Assembly (NCBI RefSeq): GCF_014649715.1
Contig: NZ_BMTO01000010.1
Coordinates: 273,262 to 337,261 of the forward strand
Source: Streptomyces lateritius
GTDB taxonomy: Bacteria > Actinomycetota > Actinomycetes > Streptomycetales > Streptomycetaceae
Direction of reading: 5' to 3'
Length of the DNA: 64,000 nt
Shown here one piece after another: positions 8,724 through 17,031 of the stretch. Below the pieces are notes generated by a model, which worked only from the letters and a program-made list of their open reading frames with translations, was not told the origin of the DNA and did no database searches. Each line of letters starts with the position of its first letter. Position 1 is the first letter of the stretch. The position numbers were made by a program, and so were the translations under genes.

Positions 8724-9407
8724 TCAGTCCGCGACCGGGACCGGGACCGGCTCAGCGGCCGGTGCCTCCGCGGTCGTCTCGGCCTTGGCCGCCTCGGCCC
8801 TGGCCGCCGCCTTCTTCGCGCGGTTCTTCAGGATCAGCATCGAGGCGAGGCCCATCACGACGGCGAGCACGAGCCCGAGCCACGAGAAGCGCTTCAGCCA
8901 CGCCTCGGCGACGACACCCACCGAGTAGATGACGGCCGTGGTGCCGCCGGCCCAGAGGATCCCGCCGAAGACGTTGGCGATGAGGAACTTCCAGTACGGC
9001 ATGCGCAGAACGCCGGCGAGCGGGCCTGCGAAGATCCGCAGCAGGGCGACGAAGCGGCCGAAGAAGACCGCCCACATGCCCCACTTCTCGAAGGACCGCT
9101 CGGCCATCGCGATGTTGGCCTCGCTGAAGTGCTTGGGGAACTTCTTCCCGAGCCAGGCGAGCAGCGGCCGGCCGCCCCGGCGGCCGATCGCGTAACCGAT
9201 CGAGTCGCCGATGATCGCCCCGGCCGTGGCGCAGGCGCCGAGGACGTACGGGTTGATGTCGCCGTGCTGCGAGGCGAGCAGCGCCGAGCTCACGAGGACG
9301 ATCTCACCGGGCAGCGGGATGCCGAGGCTCTCCAGCCCGATCACCACCCCCACCAGCGCGTAGATGGCGACCGCGGGAATCGTCTCCAGCCACTCCTGGA
9401 CGTGCAA
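8724..9407 (-). CDS. DedA/VTT-domain membrane protein
   Basis: A 227-residue membrane protein of the DedA family. GLESLGIPLPGEI (about residues 24-36) and the amphipathic FFGRFVALLRIFAGPLAGV (about 114-132) are the signature re-entrant segments, with four to five hydrophobic stretches. The C-terminal tail is Ala/Lys/Glu-rich and cytoplasmic. Some family members flip undecaprenyl phosphate or phosphatidylethanolamine; others affect drug and pH tolerance. The start is TTG 9407, about 8 bases after GGGAGGA. uppP, also in this window, would act on the same carrier lipid cycle. Confidence 0.9.
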   Translation of the reverse strand: MHVQEWLETIPAVAIYALVGVVIGLESLGIPLPGEIVLVSSALLASQHGDINPYVLGACATAGAIIGDSIGYAIGRRGGRPLLAWLGKKFPKHFSEANIAMAERSFEKWGMWAVFFGRFVALLRIFAGPLAGVLRMPYWKFLIANVFGGILWAGGTTAVIYSVGVVAEAWLKRFSWLGLVLAVVMGLASMLILKNRAKKAAARAEAAKAETTAEAPAAEPVPVPVAD

Positions 9408-9582
9408 CGCGGGTTCCTCCCGTTTCGACCCTCTCGGCCCGAAGCCGCGGCGCGCGCGGCGTCGCGCACGCCGGGGCAGCCTACCTGGTCACGGAGAGCG
9501 GACGCCCGCCCCTGGGGCCCGGGCGCACGACCGCCCCCGCGCCCGGGGAAACGGCGCGGGGGCGGAAGGCGGCGGCCAGGGG

Positions 9583-10035
9583 TCAGGCGTTCGGGCGCAG
9601 GGTCCAGACCACGGTCATCTCGCCGGTCACGGCGCCGTCCTCGCGCGTGATCTCGATCCGCACGGGGAACTCCGGGCGCTCGCCCGCGTCCAGCTCGGCG
9701 ACGACCTCGGCGGCCGGGCGGCCGAGCGTGGCGGTGGCCGTGACCACGCCCATGGCGAGCTTCTTGTACCCGATCTCAGCCTTCACGGCGAGCGGCACGG
9801 CGCGGCCGAGCTGGTCACCGAAGGCGGCGAGGACGATCGCGCCACTGGCCGACTCGGCCAGCGTGAACATGGCTCCGGCGTGCGGGCCGCCGACGTGGTT
9901 GTGGTAGTCGGCCTGGTCCGGCAGGCGGACGACGGCACGCTCGGAAGTGGTCTCCAGGAACTCGAGGTTGAGGGTCCTGGCCATGGGGACCGTGGCGGCG
10001 AGCATCTCGCCGACGGACATCTGGTCTGCGCTCAT
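9583..10035 (-). CDS. PaaI/DUF4442-type hotdog thioesterase
   Basis: The 150-residue single hotdog-fold protein has the conserved segment HNHVGGPHAGAMFTLAESAS (about residues 45-64), which forms the catalytic helix of PaaI-like and DUF4442 acyl-CoA thioesterases. Length and layout fit the family. The substrate is not evident. The gene stands alone, with a divergent membrane-protein gene 136 bases away. Confidence 0.85.
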   Translation of the reverse strand: MSADQMSVGEMLAATVPMARTLNLEFLETTSERAVVRLPDQADYHNHVGGPHAGAMFTLAESASGAIVLAAFGDQLGRAVPLAVKAEIGYKKLAMGVVTATATLGRPAAEVVAELDAGERPEFPVRIEITREDGAVTGEMTVVWTLRPNA

Positions 10036-10171
10036 GGGCCGATGTTACCCACGAGTAGGAGGGATGGCCATCCCTGCGGCGCCCCATGGTCCGCCTCCCC
10101 GAGCCCTCCGGACCCTCTCCGGCGGGGCCGGGCGTAGCAGCCTTCCCGTCGCACCCCTATGGTTACTGGCC

Positions 10172-11251
10172 ATGTGGCCAGGACAGCAGCCGCCCGGGGG
10201 CGAGCAGAACCCGCAGGACCAGAACCCGTATCAGCAGCCGGGTTATCCCCAGCAGCCGAACCCGTACCAGCAGCCGGGATACCAGCAGCCGCCGACGCAG
10301 CCGGGTTACCCGCAGCAGCCGCCGACGCAGCCGGGTTACCCGCAGCAGCCGCCGGCCCAGGCCGGTTACCCGCAGCCCAACCCGTACCAGCAGCCGACCG
10401 GCCCGCAGTACGCGGTGCCGGGGCCGCCGCAGGGCGGACCGGGTGACGGCAAGAAGAAGCAGACGACGCTCATCGCCATCGGCGCCGCGATCGCCGTGGT
10501 CGTCGCCGCCGGGGTGACGGGCTTCCTGGTCCTCGACAAGGACGACGACAAGAACACCCACGCCGGCGACGACCCCAAGCCCTCCGTGTCGGCGCCGACG
10601 TCCGCCGCCCCGTCGCCCTCGCTCGACAACCCGCGTGACGACGCCGGGCAGCAGCCGACGATCCCGGGGTGGAAGGTCGTCCACAACCCGAAGTACGGCA
10701 CGCTGTTCGACGTACCGCCGGAGTGGGAACTGCTCAAGCCCGGCTCCATCACGTTCTTCGAGGACGAGAAGAAGGGCGACGGCACGCCTGTCGTCACCAT
10801 GTCGGCGCCCGCGCGGTTCAAGAGCAAGTGGTGCACCTTCGACACCGACAAGAACGGCACCGAGGAGACCTGGGGGCTGAGCACCGCGGGCACCAAGGGC
10901 GGCCAGGGCGCCAAGAACACCTCGGAGGCGGCGTTCAACGAGGCCGGCAACTGGGTGTGGGCCGGTTACGCCCAGCACATGCCCAAGGGCACCATCAAGA
11001 TCACCAAGGCCGTCCCGTACACGACCAAGTCGGGGCTCGTGGGCAGCATGTCGACCGCCACCGCCCCGGGCATCAAGAAGCGGAACAAGTGCGAGTCGGA
11101 CGGCAAGTCCATCGCGTTCTCCTTCAAGAACTCCAAGGGCGACTTCTCCTCGTTCGTGCTCTACGCGGCCGACGGGGTCAAGGACGAGCTGCCGGACGCC
11201 ACGATCCAGCAGATCCTCTCCACCGTGCGGCTGGCCCCGGCGTCGTCCTGA
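10172..11251 (+). CDS. Single-pass membrane protein with Pro/Gln/Tyr-rich cytoplasmic repeats
   Basis: A 359-residue protein of unknown function. Residues 1-90 are low complexity, built from PTQPGYPQQP-like units. A KKK stop-transfer cluster and one hydrophobic helix follow (about 100-121), then a Ser/Thr/Pro linker and a globular extracytoplasmic domain (about 155-359) with WCTFDTDKNG and a C-terminal ILSTVRLA. This N-in/C-out layout is common in streptomycete cell-surface proteins. ATG 10172 is the first Met consistent with the repeat region; no strong ribosome site is visible, so leaderless translation is possible. Confidence 0.8.
   Translation: MWPGQQPPGGEQNPQDQNPYQQPGYPQQPNPYQQPGYQQPPTQPGYPQQPPTQPGYPQQPPAQAGYPQPNPYQQPTGPQYAVPGPPQGGPGDGKKKQTTLIAIGAAIAVVVAAGVTGFLVLDKDDDKNTHAGDDPKPSVSAPTSAAPSPSLDNPRDDAGQQPTIPGWKVVHNPKYGTLFDVPPEWELLKPGSITFFEDEKKGDGTPVVTMSAPARFKSKWCTFDTDKNGTEETWGLSTAGTKGGQGAKNTSEAAFNEAGNWVWAGYAQHMPKGTIKITKAVPYTTKSGLVGSMSTATAPGIKKRNKCESDGKSIAFSFKNSKGDFSSFVLYAADGVKDELPDATIQQILSTVRLAPASS
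10291..10380 (+). repeat. Tandem 30-base coding repeat (PTQPGYPQQP units)
   Basis: Positions 10291-10320 and 10321-10350 are identical 30-base units. 10351-10380 is a third, diverged copy (PAQAGYPQPN). Related, less regular units precede and follow. The repeat keeps the frame of the membrane-protein gene. Confidence 0.85.
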
Positions 11252-11363
11252 CGCCGACGGTCCGCGCACGTGCGGGGCGGCGGCGTCCCGGGCGCGGCGA
11301 CCGGGCCGAAGACGTCCGGTAATCGGTTTGGCAGGAGGTGGCGGCGACAGGGATAGTCCCGGG

Positions 11364-12704
11364 GTGAGAACCTCCGCCGCCTCCCCCCGCACTCCGCTGC
11401 GCTCCCGCCGCCCCGAGTGGGCGGGCCGCAACTATCTGCTCCTGACCGCCGCCGCGATCGTCACCAACCTCGGCACCCACGGTGCCCTGATCGCGGCGGC
11501 GTTCGCCGTTCTCCAGTCCGGCGGCGACGGCGGCGACGTGGGCCTGGTGGCGGCGGCCCGCACCCTCCCGCTCGTCCTCTTCCTGCTCGTCGGCGGCGCG
11601 GTGGCCGACCGGATACCCCGGCACCGGGTGATGGTCGCGGCCAACGCGCTCAACTGCGTCTCACAGGCGGTCTTCGCCGTCCTCGTCCTCACGGGCGACC
11701 CCGAGCTGTGGCAGATGATGCTGCTGACCGCGCTCTGCGGAACCGGCCAGGCCTTCTTCAGCCCCGCCGCCGAGGGCATGCTGATGTCCAGCGTCAGCGG
11801 TGAACAGGTCAGCCGCGCCTTCGCGCTGTTCCGGATGGCGATGCACGGCGCCGGCATCGGCGGGGCCGCCCTCGGCGGCGCGATGATCGCAGCGGTCGGC
11901 CCCGGCTGGGTCCTCGCCATCGACGCCGCGGCTTTCGCCTTCGCCGGGGCGCTGCGCGCGTTCCTCGACGTCAGCCACATCGCCGAACGCAAGGCCGGCG
12001 GCGGCCTGCTGGCCGATCTCCGCGAGGGCTGGCAGGAGTTCATCGGCCGCCCGTGGCTGTGGTCGATCGTGGCCCAGTTCTCCATCGTCGTGGCGTTGGT
12101 GGGCGCGGCCGAGTCGGTGTACGGGCCGCTGGTCGCCCAGGAGCATCTGGGCGGTGCCCGGCCCTGGGGGCTCGCGCTGGCCGCCTTCGGAGTCGGCACC
12201 CTCGTGGGCGCGCTGCTCATGATGCGCTGGAAGCCGCGCCGGATGCTGCTCGTCGGCACCCTCGGCGTCTTCCCGATCGCCCTGCCCTCGGCCGCGCTCG
12301 CGGTGCCGCTCGACGTGGCGGGTCTCTCGGTCGCGATGTTCGTCAGCGGTGTGGCCATCGAGGTGTTCGGCGTGGCCTGGATGACGACGCTGCACCAGGA
12401 GATCCCGGAGGAGAAACTGTCCCGGGTCTCCGCGTACGACTGGTTCGGCTCGACGGCCATGCTGCCGCTGTCCACCGCGCTGGCGGGTCCGGCGGAGAGT
12501 CTCTTCGGGCGGCGTGAGGCGCTGTGGGGCTCGGCGACGCTGATCGTGGTGGTGACGGCCCTCGTCCTGCTCGTCCCGGACGTACGGAACCTGACGCGCC
12601 GTACGAAGGAGGTCACCGGTCACGCCGACGGTGCCGTACCCCTTCCGGGGCCGGCGGCCACGATCGCCGACGGCCACGGACCCAAGGATTCCGCGACCAC
12701 CTGA
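11364..12704 (+). CDS. MFS-family exporter
   Basis: A 446-residue major facilitator protein with about twelve hydrophobic segments and the loop 2-3 signature GGAVADRIPRHRVM (typical of the DHA3/MefE-like group). Such proteins are proton-driven drug or metabolite exporters; the substrate is unknown. GTG 11364 begins a typical short basic N-terminus. An in-frame TTG at 11328 overlaps an AGGAGG and is therefore unlikely. It is convergent with the spermidine-synthase-like gene across a hairpin. Confidence 0.88.
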   Translation: MRTSAASPRTPLRSRRPEWAGRNYLLLTAAAIVTNLGTHGALIAAAFAVLQSGGDGGDVGLVAAARTLPLVLFLLVGGAVADRIPRHRVMVAANALNCVSQAVFAVLVLTGDPELWQMMLLTALCGTGQAFFSPAAEGMLMSSVSGEQVSRAFALFRMAMHGAGIGGAALGGAMIAAVGPGWVLAIDAAAFAFAGALRAFLDVSHIAERKAGGGLLADLREGWQEFIGRPWLWSIVAQFSIVVALVGAAESVYGPLVAQEHLGGARPWGLALAAFGVGTLVGALLMMRWKPRRMLLVGTLGVFPIALPSAALAVPLDVAGLSVAMFVSGVAIEVFGVAWMTTLHQEIPEEKLSRVSAYDWFGSTAMLPLSTALAGPAESLFGRREALWGSATLIVVVTALVLLVPDVRNLTRRTKEVTGHADGAVPLPGPAATIADGHGPKDSATT

Positions 12705-12721
12705 CGCCGTCGAGCCGGCCG

Positions 12722-12758
12722 CCCGGCGGCCGCCACCACCGCCACGGCGGTCGCCGGG
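12722..12758. terminator. GC hairpin between convergent MFS and spermidine-synthase-like genes
   Basis: CCCGGCG-g-CCGCC pairs with GGCGG-t-CGCCGGG around an 11-base loop, giving a 12-bp stem with one mismatch. It occupies most of the 61-base gap between the two stop codons. Confidence 0.65.
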
Positions 12759-12765
12759 TCGTCGC

Positions 12766-13647
12766 TCAGCCGACGCTGAAGGCCCCGCCCGGCGGTACGG
12801 GGGACGGCACCGCGTCCGCGTCGCTCACCGGGCGGGCGCCACCGATGAGGCGGGTGAGGGACGCCCCGTACTCCACCCGCGCGGGGAAGGCGTCCGCCGC
12901 CGTGCGCCGGGAGAGGCGGGCCATGTCGATCTCCCGGTCGGAGGCGACGAGGACGGCGTTCCCGAAGCGCCGGCCGCGCAGCACGGCCGGCTCGGCGATC
13001 AGCGCGAGTTCGGGGAAGACTGCGGCGAAGGTGGCCAGTTGGGAGCGGAGGAAGGCGAACGGCGACCCGTCGGCCAGGTTGGCGGCGTAGGTACCGCCCG
13101 GCCGCAGCACCCGCCGCGTCTCGCGCGCGTACTCGGCCGACGTCAGGTGCGCGGGCACCCGCGAGCCGCCGAAGACGTCGGCGATCAGCACGTCCGCCGA
13201 CGCGTCGGGCGCGTTCTCCAGCCACGTACGGGCGTCGGCCCCGTACACGGTGATGCCGGAGCCCTCCGGCAGCGGCAGGTGCTCGGTGACCAGGTCGAGC
13301 AGCGCCCCGTCGGCCTCGACGACGTGCTGACGAGAGCCGGGTCGGGCGGCGGCGACGTAACGGGGCAGGGTGAAGGCCCCACCGCCGAGGTGCAGCACGT
13401 CGAGCGGGACTCCGTCGTCGGCCACGCCGTCCAGGACGTGGGCGAGGCGGCGCGCGTACTCGAACTCGAGATGCGTCGGCTCGTCCAGGTCGATGTACGA
13501 CTGGGGTGCGTCGTCCACCGTGAGGAGCCAGGCCCGGTCCCGGTCGACATCGGGCAGGAGCCTGGCGGTGCCGCCGTCGACCTCCCGGACGACGGGGATC
13601 TGCTCGCCCGCGCTCTCGTTCACGCCCTCGTTCGCGCTCTCTTTCAC
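12766..13647 (-). CDS. Spermidine-synthase-like methyltransferase-fold protein
   Basis: The 293-residue protein has the Rossmann fold of spermidine synthase. LHLGGGAFTLPRY (about residues 85-97) is the S-adenosyl binding loop, followed by VVEADGALLDL and then YGADARTWL and DVLIADVFGG. Streptomycetes encode several such fused-synthase-like proteins whose amine substrate is unproven. The N-terminus is rich in Glu/Asn and may be longer than needed. It ends 8 bases past a hairpin shared with the MFS gene. Confidence 0.82.
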   Translation of the reverse strand: MKESANEGVNESAGEQIPVVREVDGGTARLLPDVDRDRAWLLTVDDAPQSYIDLDEPTHLEFEYARRLAHVLDGVADDGVPLDVLHLGGGAFTLPRYVAAARPGSRQHVVEADGALLDLVTEHLPLPEGSGITVYGADARTWLENAPDASADVLIADVFGGSRVPAHLTSAEYARETRRVLRPGGTYAANLADGSPFAFLRSQLATFAAVFPELALIAEPAVLRGRRFGNAVLVASDREIDMARLSRRTAADAFPARVEYGASLTRLIGGARPVSDADAVPSPVPPGGAFSVG

Positions 13648-13866
13648 GCCCTCATTGTGCCCACACGGCGGCGACGGCCTCCGCTCGGGCGGCGGCCTGG
13701 GCCCGTCCGGCGCGCGCGGCCGGACCGCGGTGGGCCGGATCGAGCACGCCCCGGACGAAGGCCTGCGCTGACCCTCTCCGCGTCATGGCCCGACTCTGGC
13801 GCAGGGGGGTCGGCCCGCGTCCCGCGGGGTGCGGAATGCGGGCCTCCGCCCGTCTGTCGCTCTCCG

Positions 13867-15036
13867 TCAGCCGACGGTGGTGACGGTGCCGGCCCCGACC
13901 GTGCGGCCGCCTTCGCGGATCGCGAAGCCGAGCCCCGCCTCCAGCGGTACGTCCCGGCCGAGTTCGACGGTCATGGTGACCGTCTCACCGGGGCGCGCGA
14001 CCGCCGCCTCGCCGAGGTCGACGTCGCCGACGACGTCCGCGGTCCGGATGTAGAACTGCGGCCGGTAGCCGGTGGAGACCGGGGTGGTGCGGCCTCCCTC
14101 CTTCCCGGACAGGACGTACACCTGGGCGGTGAACCGCCGGCTCGGCACGACGCTGCCCGGCGCGGCCACGACGTGGCCGCGGCGGACGGCGTCCCGCGCG
14201 ACCCCGCGTAGCAGCAGGGCCACGTTGTCCCCCGCCTCGGCGGACTCCATGGGCTTGCCGAAGGTCTCGACGCCGGTGACGACCGTCTCGGTGCCGGGGC
14301 CGAGGATCTCCACGCGGTCGCCGATCTTCACGGCGCCGCGCTCGATCGCGCCGGTGACGACCGTGCCGCGACCGGTGATGGTGAGGACGTTCTCGACGGA
14401 CATCAGGAACGGCGCGTCCACATACCGCACCGGCATGGGCACATACGTGTCCACCGCGTCGAGCAGCGCCTCGATCGCCCCGGTCCAGCGCGGGTCTCCC
14501 TCCAGAGCCTTGAGGCCGGACACCCGCACGACGGGGACGGTGTCGCCGCCGTAGCCGTGCGCGGTGAGCAGCTCCCGTACCTCCAGCTCCACGAGGTCGG
14601 TCAGCTCGTCGTCCCCGGCGTCGGCCTTGTTGAGCGCCACCACGATGTGGTCGACGCCGACCTGACGGGCGAGCAGGACGTGCTCGGCGGTCTGCGGCAT
14701 GATCCCGTCGAGCGCGGAGACCACGAGGATCGCCCCGTCGAGCTGGGCCGCGCCGGTGACCATGTTCTTGACGTAGTCGGCGTGTCCGGGCATGTCGACA
14801 TGGGCGTAGTGACGCGTGTCGGTCTCGTACTCGACGTGCGCGATGTTGATCGTGATGCCGCGCTGGGCCTCCTCGGGGGCGCGGTCGATCCGGTCGAAGG
14901 GCACGAACGTGCCCGTCCCCCGCCCGCTGAGGACCTTGGTGATGGCGGCGGTCAGGGTGGTCTTGCCGTGGTCGACGTGGCCCATGGTGCCGATGTTCAG
15001 GTGCGGCTTGGTGCGCACGTATGCCGTCTTGGGCAT
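13867..15036 (-). CDS. tuf3: Divergent elongation factor Tu (tuf3 type)
   Basis: The 389-residue protein is a complete three-domain EF-Tu. The P-loop GHVDHGKT is near residues 19-26, the switch I GITINIAHVEYET follows at about residue 60, then DMPGHADY (most EF-Tu have DCPGH) and NKAD (most have NKCD). All GTPase motifs are intact, but substitutions run throughout. The gene stands alone, unlike the main tuf in the rpsL-rpsG-fusA operon. This matches the third EF-Tu of Streptomyces, reported to be dispensable, induced in stringent conditions, and in S. ramocissimus resistant to EF-Tu-targeting antibiotics. The gene assignment rests on that resemblance. Confidence 0.9.
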   Translation of the reverse strand: MPKTAYVRTKPHLNIGTMGHVDHGKTTLTAAITKVLSGRGTGTFVPFDRIDRAPEEAQRGITINIAHVEYETDTRHYAHVDMPGHADYVKNMVTGAAQLDGAILVVSALDGIMPQTAEHVLLARQVGVDHIVVALNKADAGDDELTDLVELEVRELLTAHGYGGDTVPVVRVSGLKALEGDPRWTGAIEALLDAVDTYVPMPVRYVDAPFLMSVENVLTITGRGTVVTGAIERGAVKIGDRVEILGPGTETVVTGVETFGKPMESAEAGDNVALLLRGVARDAVRRGHVVAAPGSVVPSRRFTAQVYVLSGKEGGRTTPVSTGYRPQFYIRTADVVGDVDLGEAAVARPGETVTMTVELGRDVPLEAGLGFAIREGGRTVGAGTVTTVG

Positions 15037-15320
15037 GGTTGTTCGCTCATTCCTTGAGCTCGAAGCGTGAGGCGGGACCCCGGGGCCGAACCGACCCTCC
15101 CCCTGCGGGGTCCGCCGGACGATCCGGGGAGGGTCAGCTTCGGGCGCCGTCGAGTGCGACAGCGCAGAGCGCGGCAGGGCAGAGCACGGAGAGGACGACG
15201 GCAGCCTCCGGCACGGCCGCGACTGCGGGCCGTGCTGCGAGGAAGGCGTACCGGAACATGCCCACGATCATGGCGTGGCGGGTTGCCGGCGTCGAGCGGT
15301 TTTCGTGGCGTCGGAGGGTG

Positions 15321-16019
15321 TCAGACGTTCTTGAGGGCCTCGCGGACGGAGAGGGGTGAGAGGCGGGTCCGGTGCTGCGCCACGAAGGCGTGGACCTCGT
15401 CGGGGGCGGTCTTGGCGTATTCGCGCAGGGACCAGCCGATCGCCTTGCGGAGGAAGAAGTCGGTGTCGCCGGAGCGGCGCAGGCAGTGGGCGAAGAGCCG
15501 TTCGGCGTCGGTCGACGCCTTGAAGCGGAGTTGGTGGAGGAGGGCGGTGCGGGCCACCCACACGTCGTCGTCCTCGATCCACTCGTCCATTCGTACGGCC
15601 AGTGCCGGATCGGCGGCGACGAGACCGCCGACCACGTGAGCGGCGAGGTGGTCGACCGTGTCCCACCAGGAGACGGTGGTGACGAGCCGTCGGGCGACGG
15701 GCAGGAAGCCCGAGGAGCAGCGGGTCACGTACCGCCGGAGGTAGTCGACGGCGAAGTAGTGGTACTCGCGCTCGGGGAGGGCGAAGCAGCGCAGGGCGAC
15801 GGCCGCGCAGTCGGCCTCGTCGGGGCGAGGGATGCCCTGGAGGACCGTACGGGACAGGGCGCGCCGCTCAGGGGTGCGGATGCCGAGGAAGGGGGCGACG
15901 CCCTTCATGTAGGCGATCTGCTCCTGTGCCCGGAAGGGGTCACCGGCGGTGGGGTAGACCTCCGTGAGGCGGGTCAGCACGGTGTCGGCGAGAGCGCTGT
16001 CGGGCACGGCGGTCGTCAT
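15321..16019 (-). CDS. AlkD-like DNA alkylation repair protein
   Basis: A 232-residue all-helical HEAT-repeat-like protein of the AlkD/AlkC family. FLGIRTPERRAL (near residue 40), WWDTVDHLA (about 118-126) and FFLRKAIGWSLREYAK (about 185-200) are the family's conserved segments. The WDxVD Trp and Asp line the DNA groove in AlkD, a DNA glycosylase for 3- and 7-alkyl purines. ATG 16019 is preferred over the ATG at 16061 by family alignment, though neither has a strong ribosome site. Confidence 0.88.
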   Translation of the reverse strand: MTTAVPDSALADTVLTRLTEVYPTAGDPFRAQEQIAYMKGVAPFLGIRTPERRALSRTVLQGIPRPDEADCAAVALRCFALPEREYHYFAVDYLRRYVTRCSSGFLPVARRLVTTVSWWDTVDHLAAHVVGGLVAADPALAVRMDEWIEDDDVWVARTALLHQLRFKASTDAERLFAHCLRRSGDTDFFLRKAIGWSLREYAKTAPDEVHAFVAQHRTRLSPLSVREALKNV

Positions 16020-16087
16020 ACGGTTCACGGTACGGCGTATGACGGACATGACGGCGATCACCGGTGGTTGTCGGTTAGTCTCCCCGG

Positions 16088-16882
16088 ATGCTCGACCCCG
16101 TCACCCGGCCGCCGGGCTCCGTCGCTCTTCGCTGCTCCCGGGCGCTGCTGTCGCCCTGGTCGCGACTCTCCCTGCTCGCCGTGCTGCTGCTGAGCGCGGC
16201 GACGACGGTGGTGCTGTACGAGCCCCAGCGGCTGCTCGCGGCGGGGTGGCCCCCGCAGATGAGCGGTGCGGGCGCGGTCGTGCTGTTCGGGCTCGCGTAC
16301 GGGCTGTGCACGGCGGCGTTCGTGCCCCGGCCGATCCTGAACCTGGCGGCGGGCGCGCTGTTCGGTACCCAGGCGGGGCTGGCGTCCGCGGTGGCCGGAA
16401 CGGTTCTGGGGGCCGGGATCTCGTTCACCCTCGGGCGGGTTCTGGGGCAGGACGCGCTGCGGCCGTTGCTACGGGGCCGCTGGCTGAAGGCGGCGGACGG
16501 GCAGCTGAGCCGGCACGGCTTCCGTTCCATGCTGGCGATCCGGCTCTTCCCGGGGGTGCCGTTCGCCGCCGCCAACTACTGCGCGGCGGTCTCCCGTATG
16601 GGATACGCGCCGTTCCTCCTCGCGACCGGGCTGGGGACGATCCCGAACACGGCGGCTTACGTGATCGCGGGCAGCGAGGCCGGTTCGCCGACCTCGCCCG
16701 CGTTCCTGATCTCGATGGGGTTCATCGTCGTCTCCGGCCTGACGGCGGCGATCGTCGCCTGGCACAAACGCCACAGCCTGCGCTCGGCGGGACCGTCCGG
16801 GACCGGGGCCGTACGCGGGCCCGGCGCCGAGGCCGAGCGCGCGCCGGCGGGCGTGGGAGCCGGGGCGGCGCGGAAGCCGTAG
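16088..16882 (+). CDS. TVP38/TMEM64-family (VTT-domain) membrane protein
   Basis: The 264-residue membrane protein has a VTT/SNARE-associated domain. FVPRPILNLAAGALFG (about residues 78-93) and RLFPGVPFAAANYCAA (about 150-165) are the two re-entrant signature segments, followed by GTIPNTAAYVIAGS. It is distantly related to the DedA protein at 8724-9407. Function in bacteria is unknown. It is divergent from the AlkD-like gene and has a charged, Ala/Gly-rich tail. Confidence 0.87.
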   Translation: MLDPVTRPPGSVALRCSRALLSPWSRLSLLAVLLLSAATTVVLYEPQRLLAAGWPPQMSGAGAVVLFGLAYGLCTAAFVPRPILNLAAGALFGTQAGLASAVAGTVLGAGISFTLGRVLGQDALRPLLRGRWLKAADGQLSRHGFRSMLAIRLFPGVPFAAANYCAAVSRMGYAPFLLATGLGTIPNTAAYVIAGSEAGSPTSPAFLISMGFIVVSGLTAAIVAWHKRHSLRSAGPSGTGAVRGPGAEAERAPAGVGAGAARKP

Positions 16883-17031
16883 GCCGCCGGAGAAGGCGAG
16901 CGGCCGCGTGCTTCGCCGGGAGGGGGAACACGGGCGGGGCCTCCCCCACCGACGGGCTCTCGCGACGGTGGCGGTCACCGCCCCCTCGGTCCGCCGCTCC
17001 GACCGAAGCAGGCGCCCCGGCCCCCAGCGCC

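Noticed and set aside
10291..10380. Regular 30-base repeats resembling a CRISPR array
   Set aside because: Units are directly abutting without spacers, lie in frame within a gene and encode a Pro/Gln/Tyr repeat. No cas genes are present.
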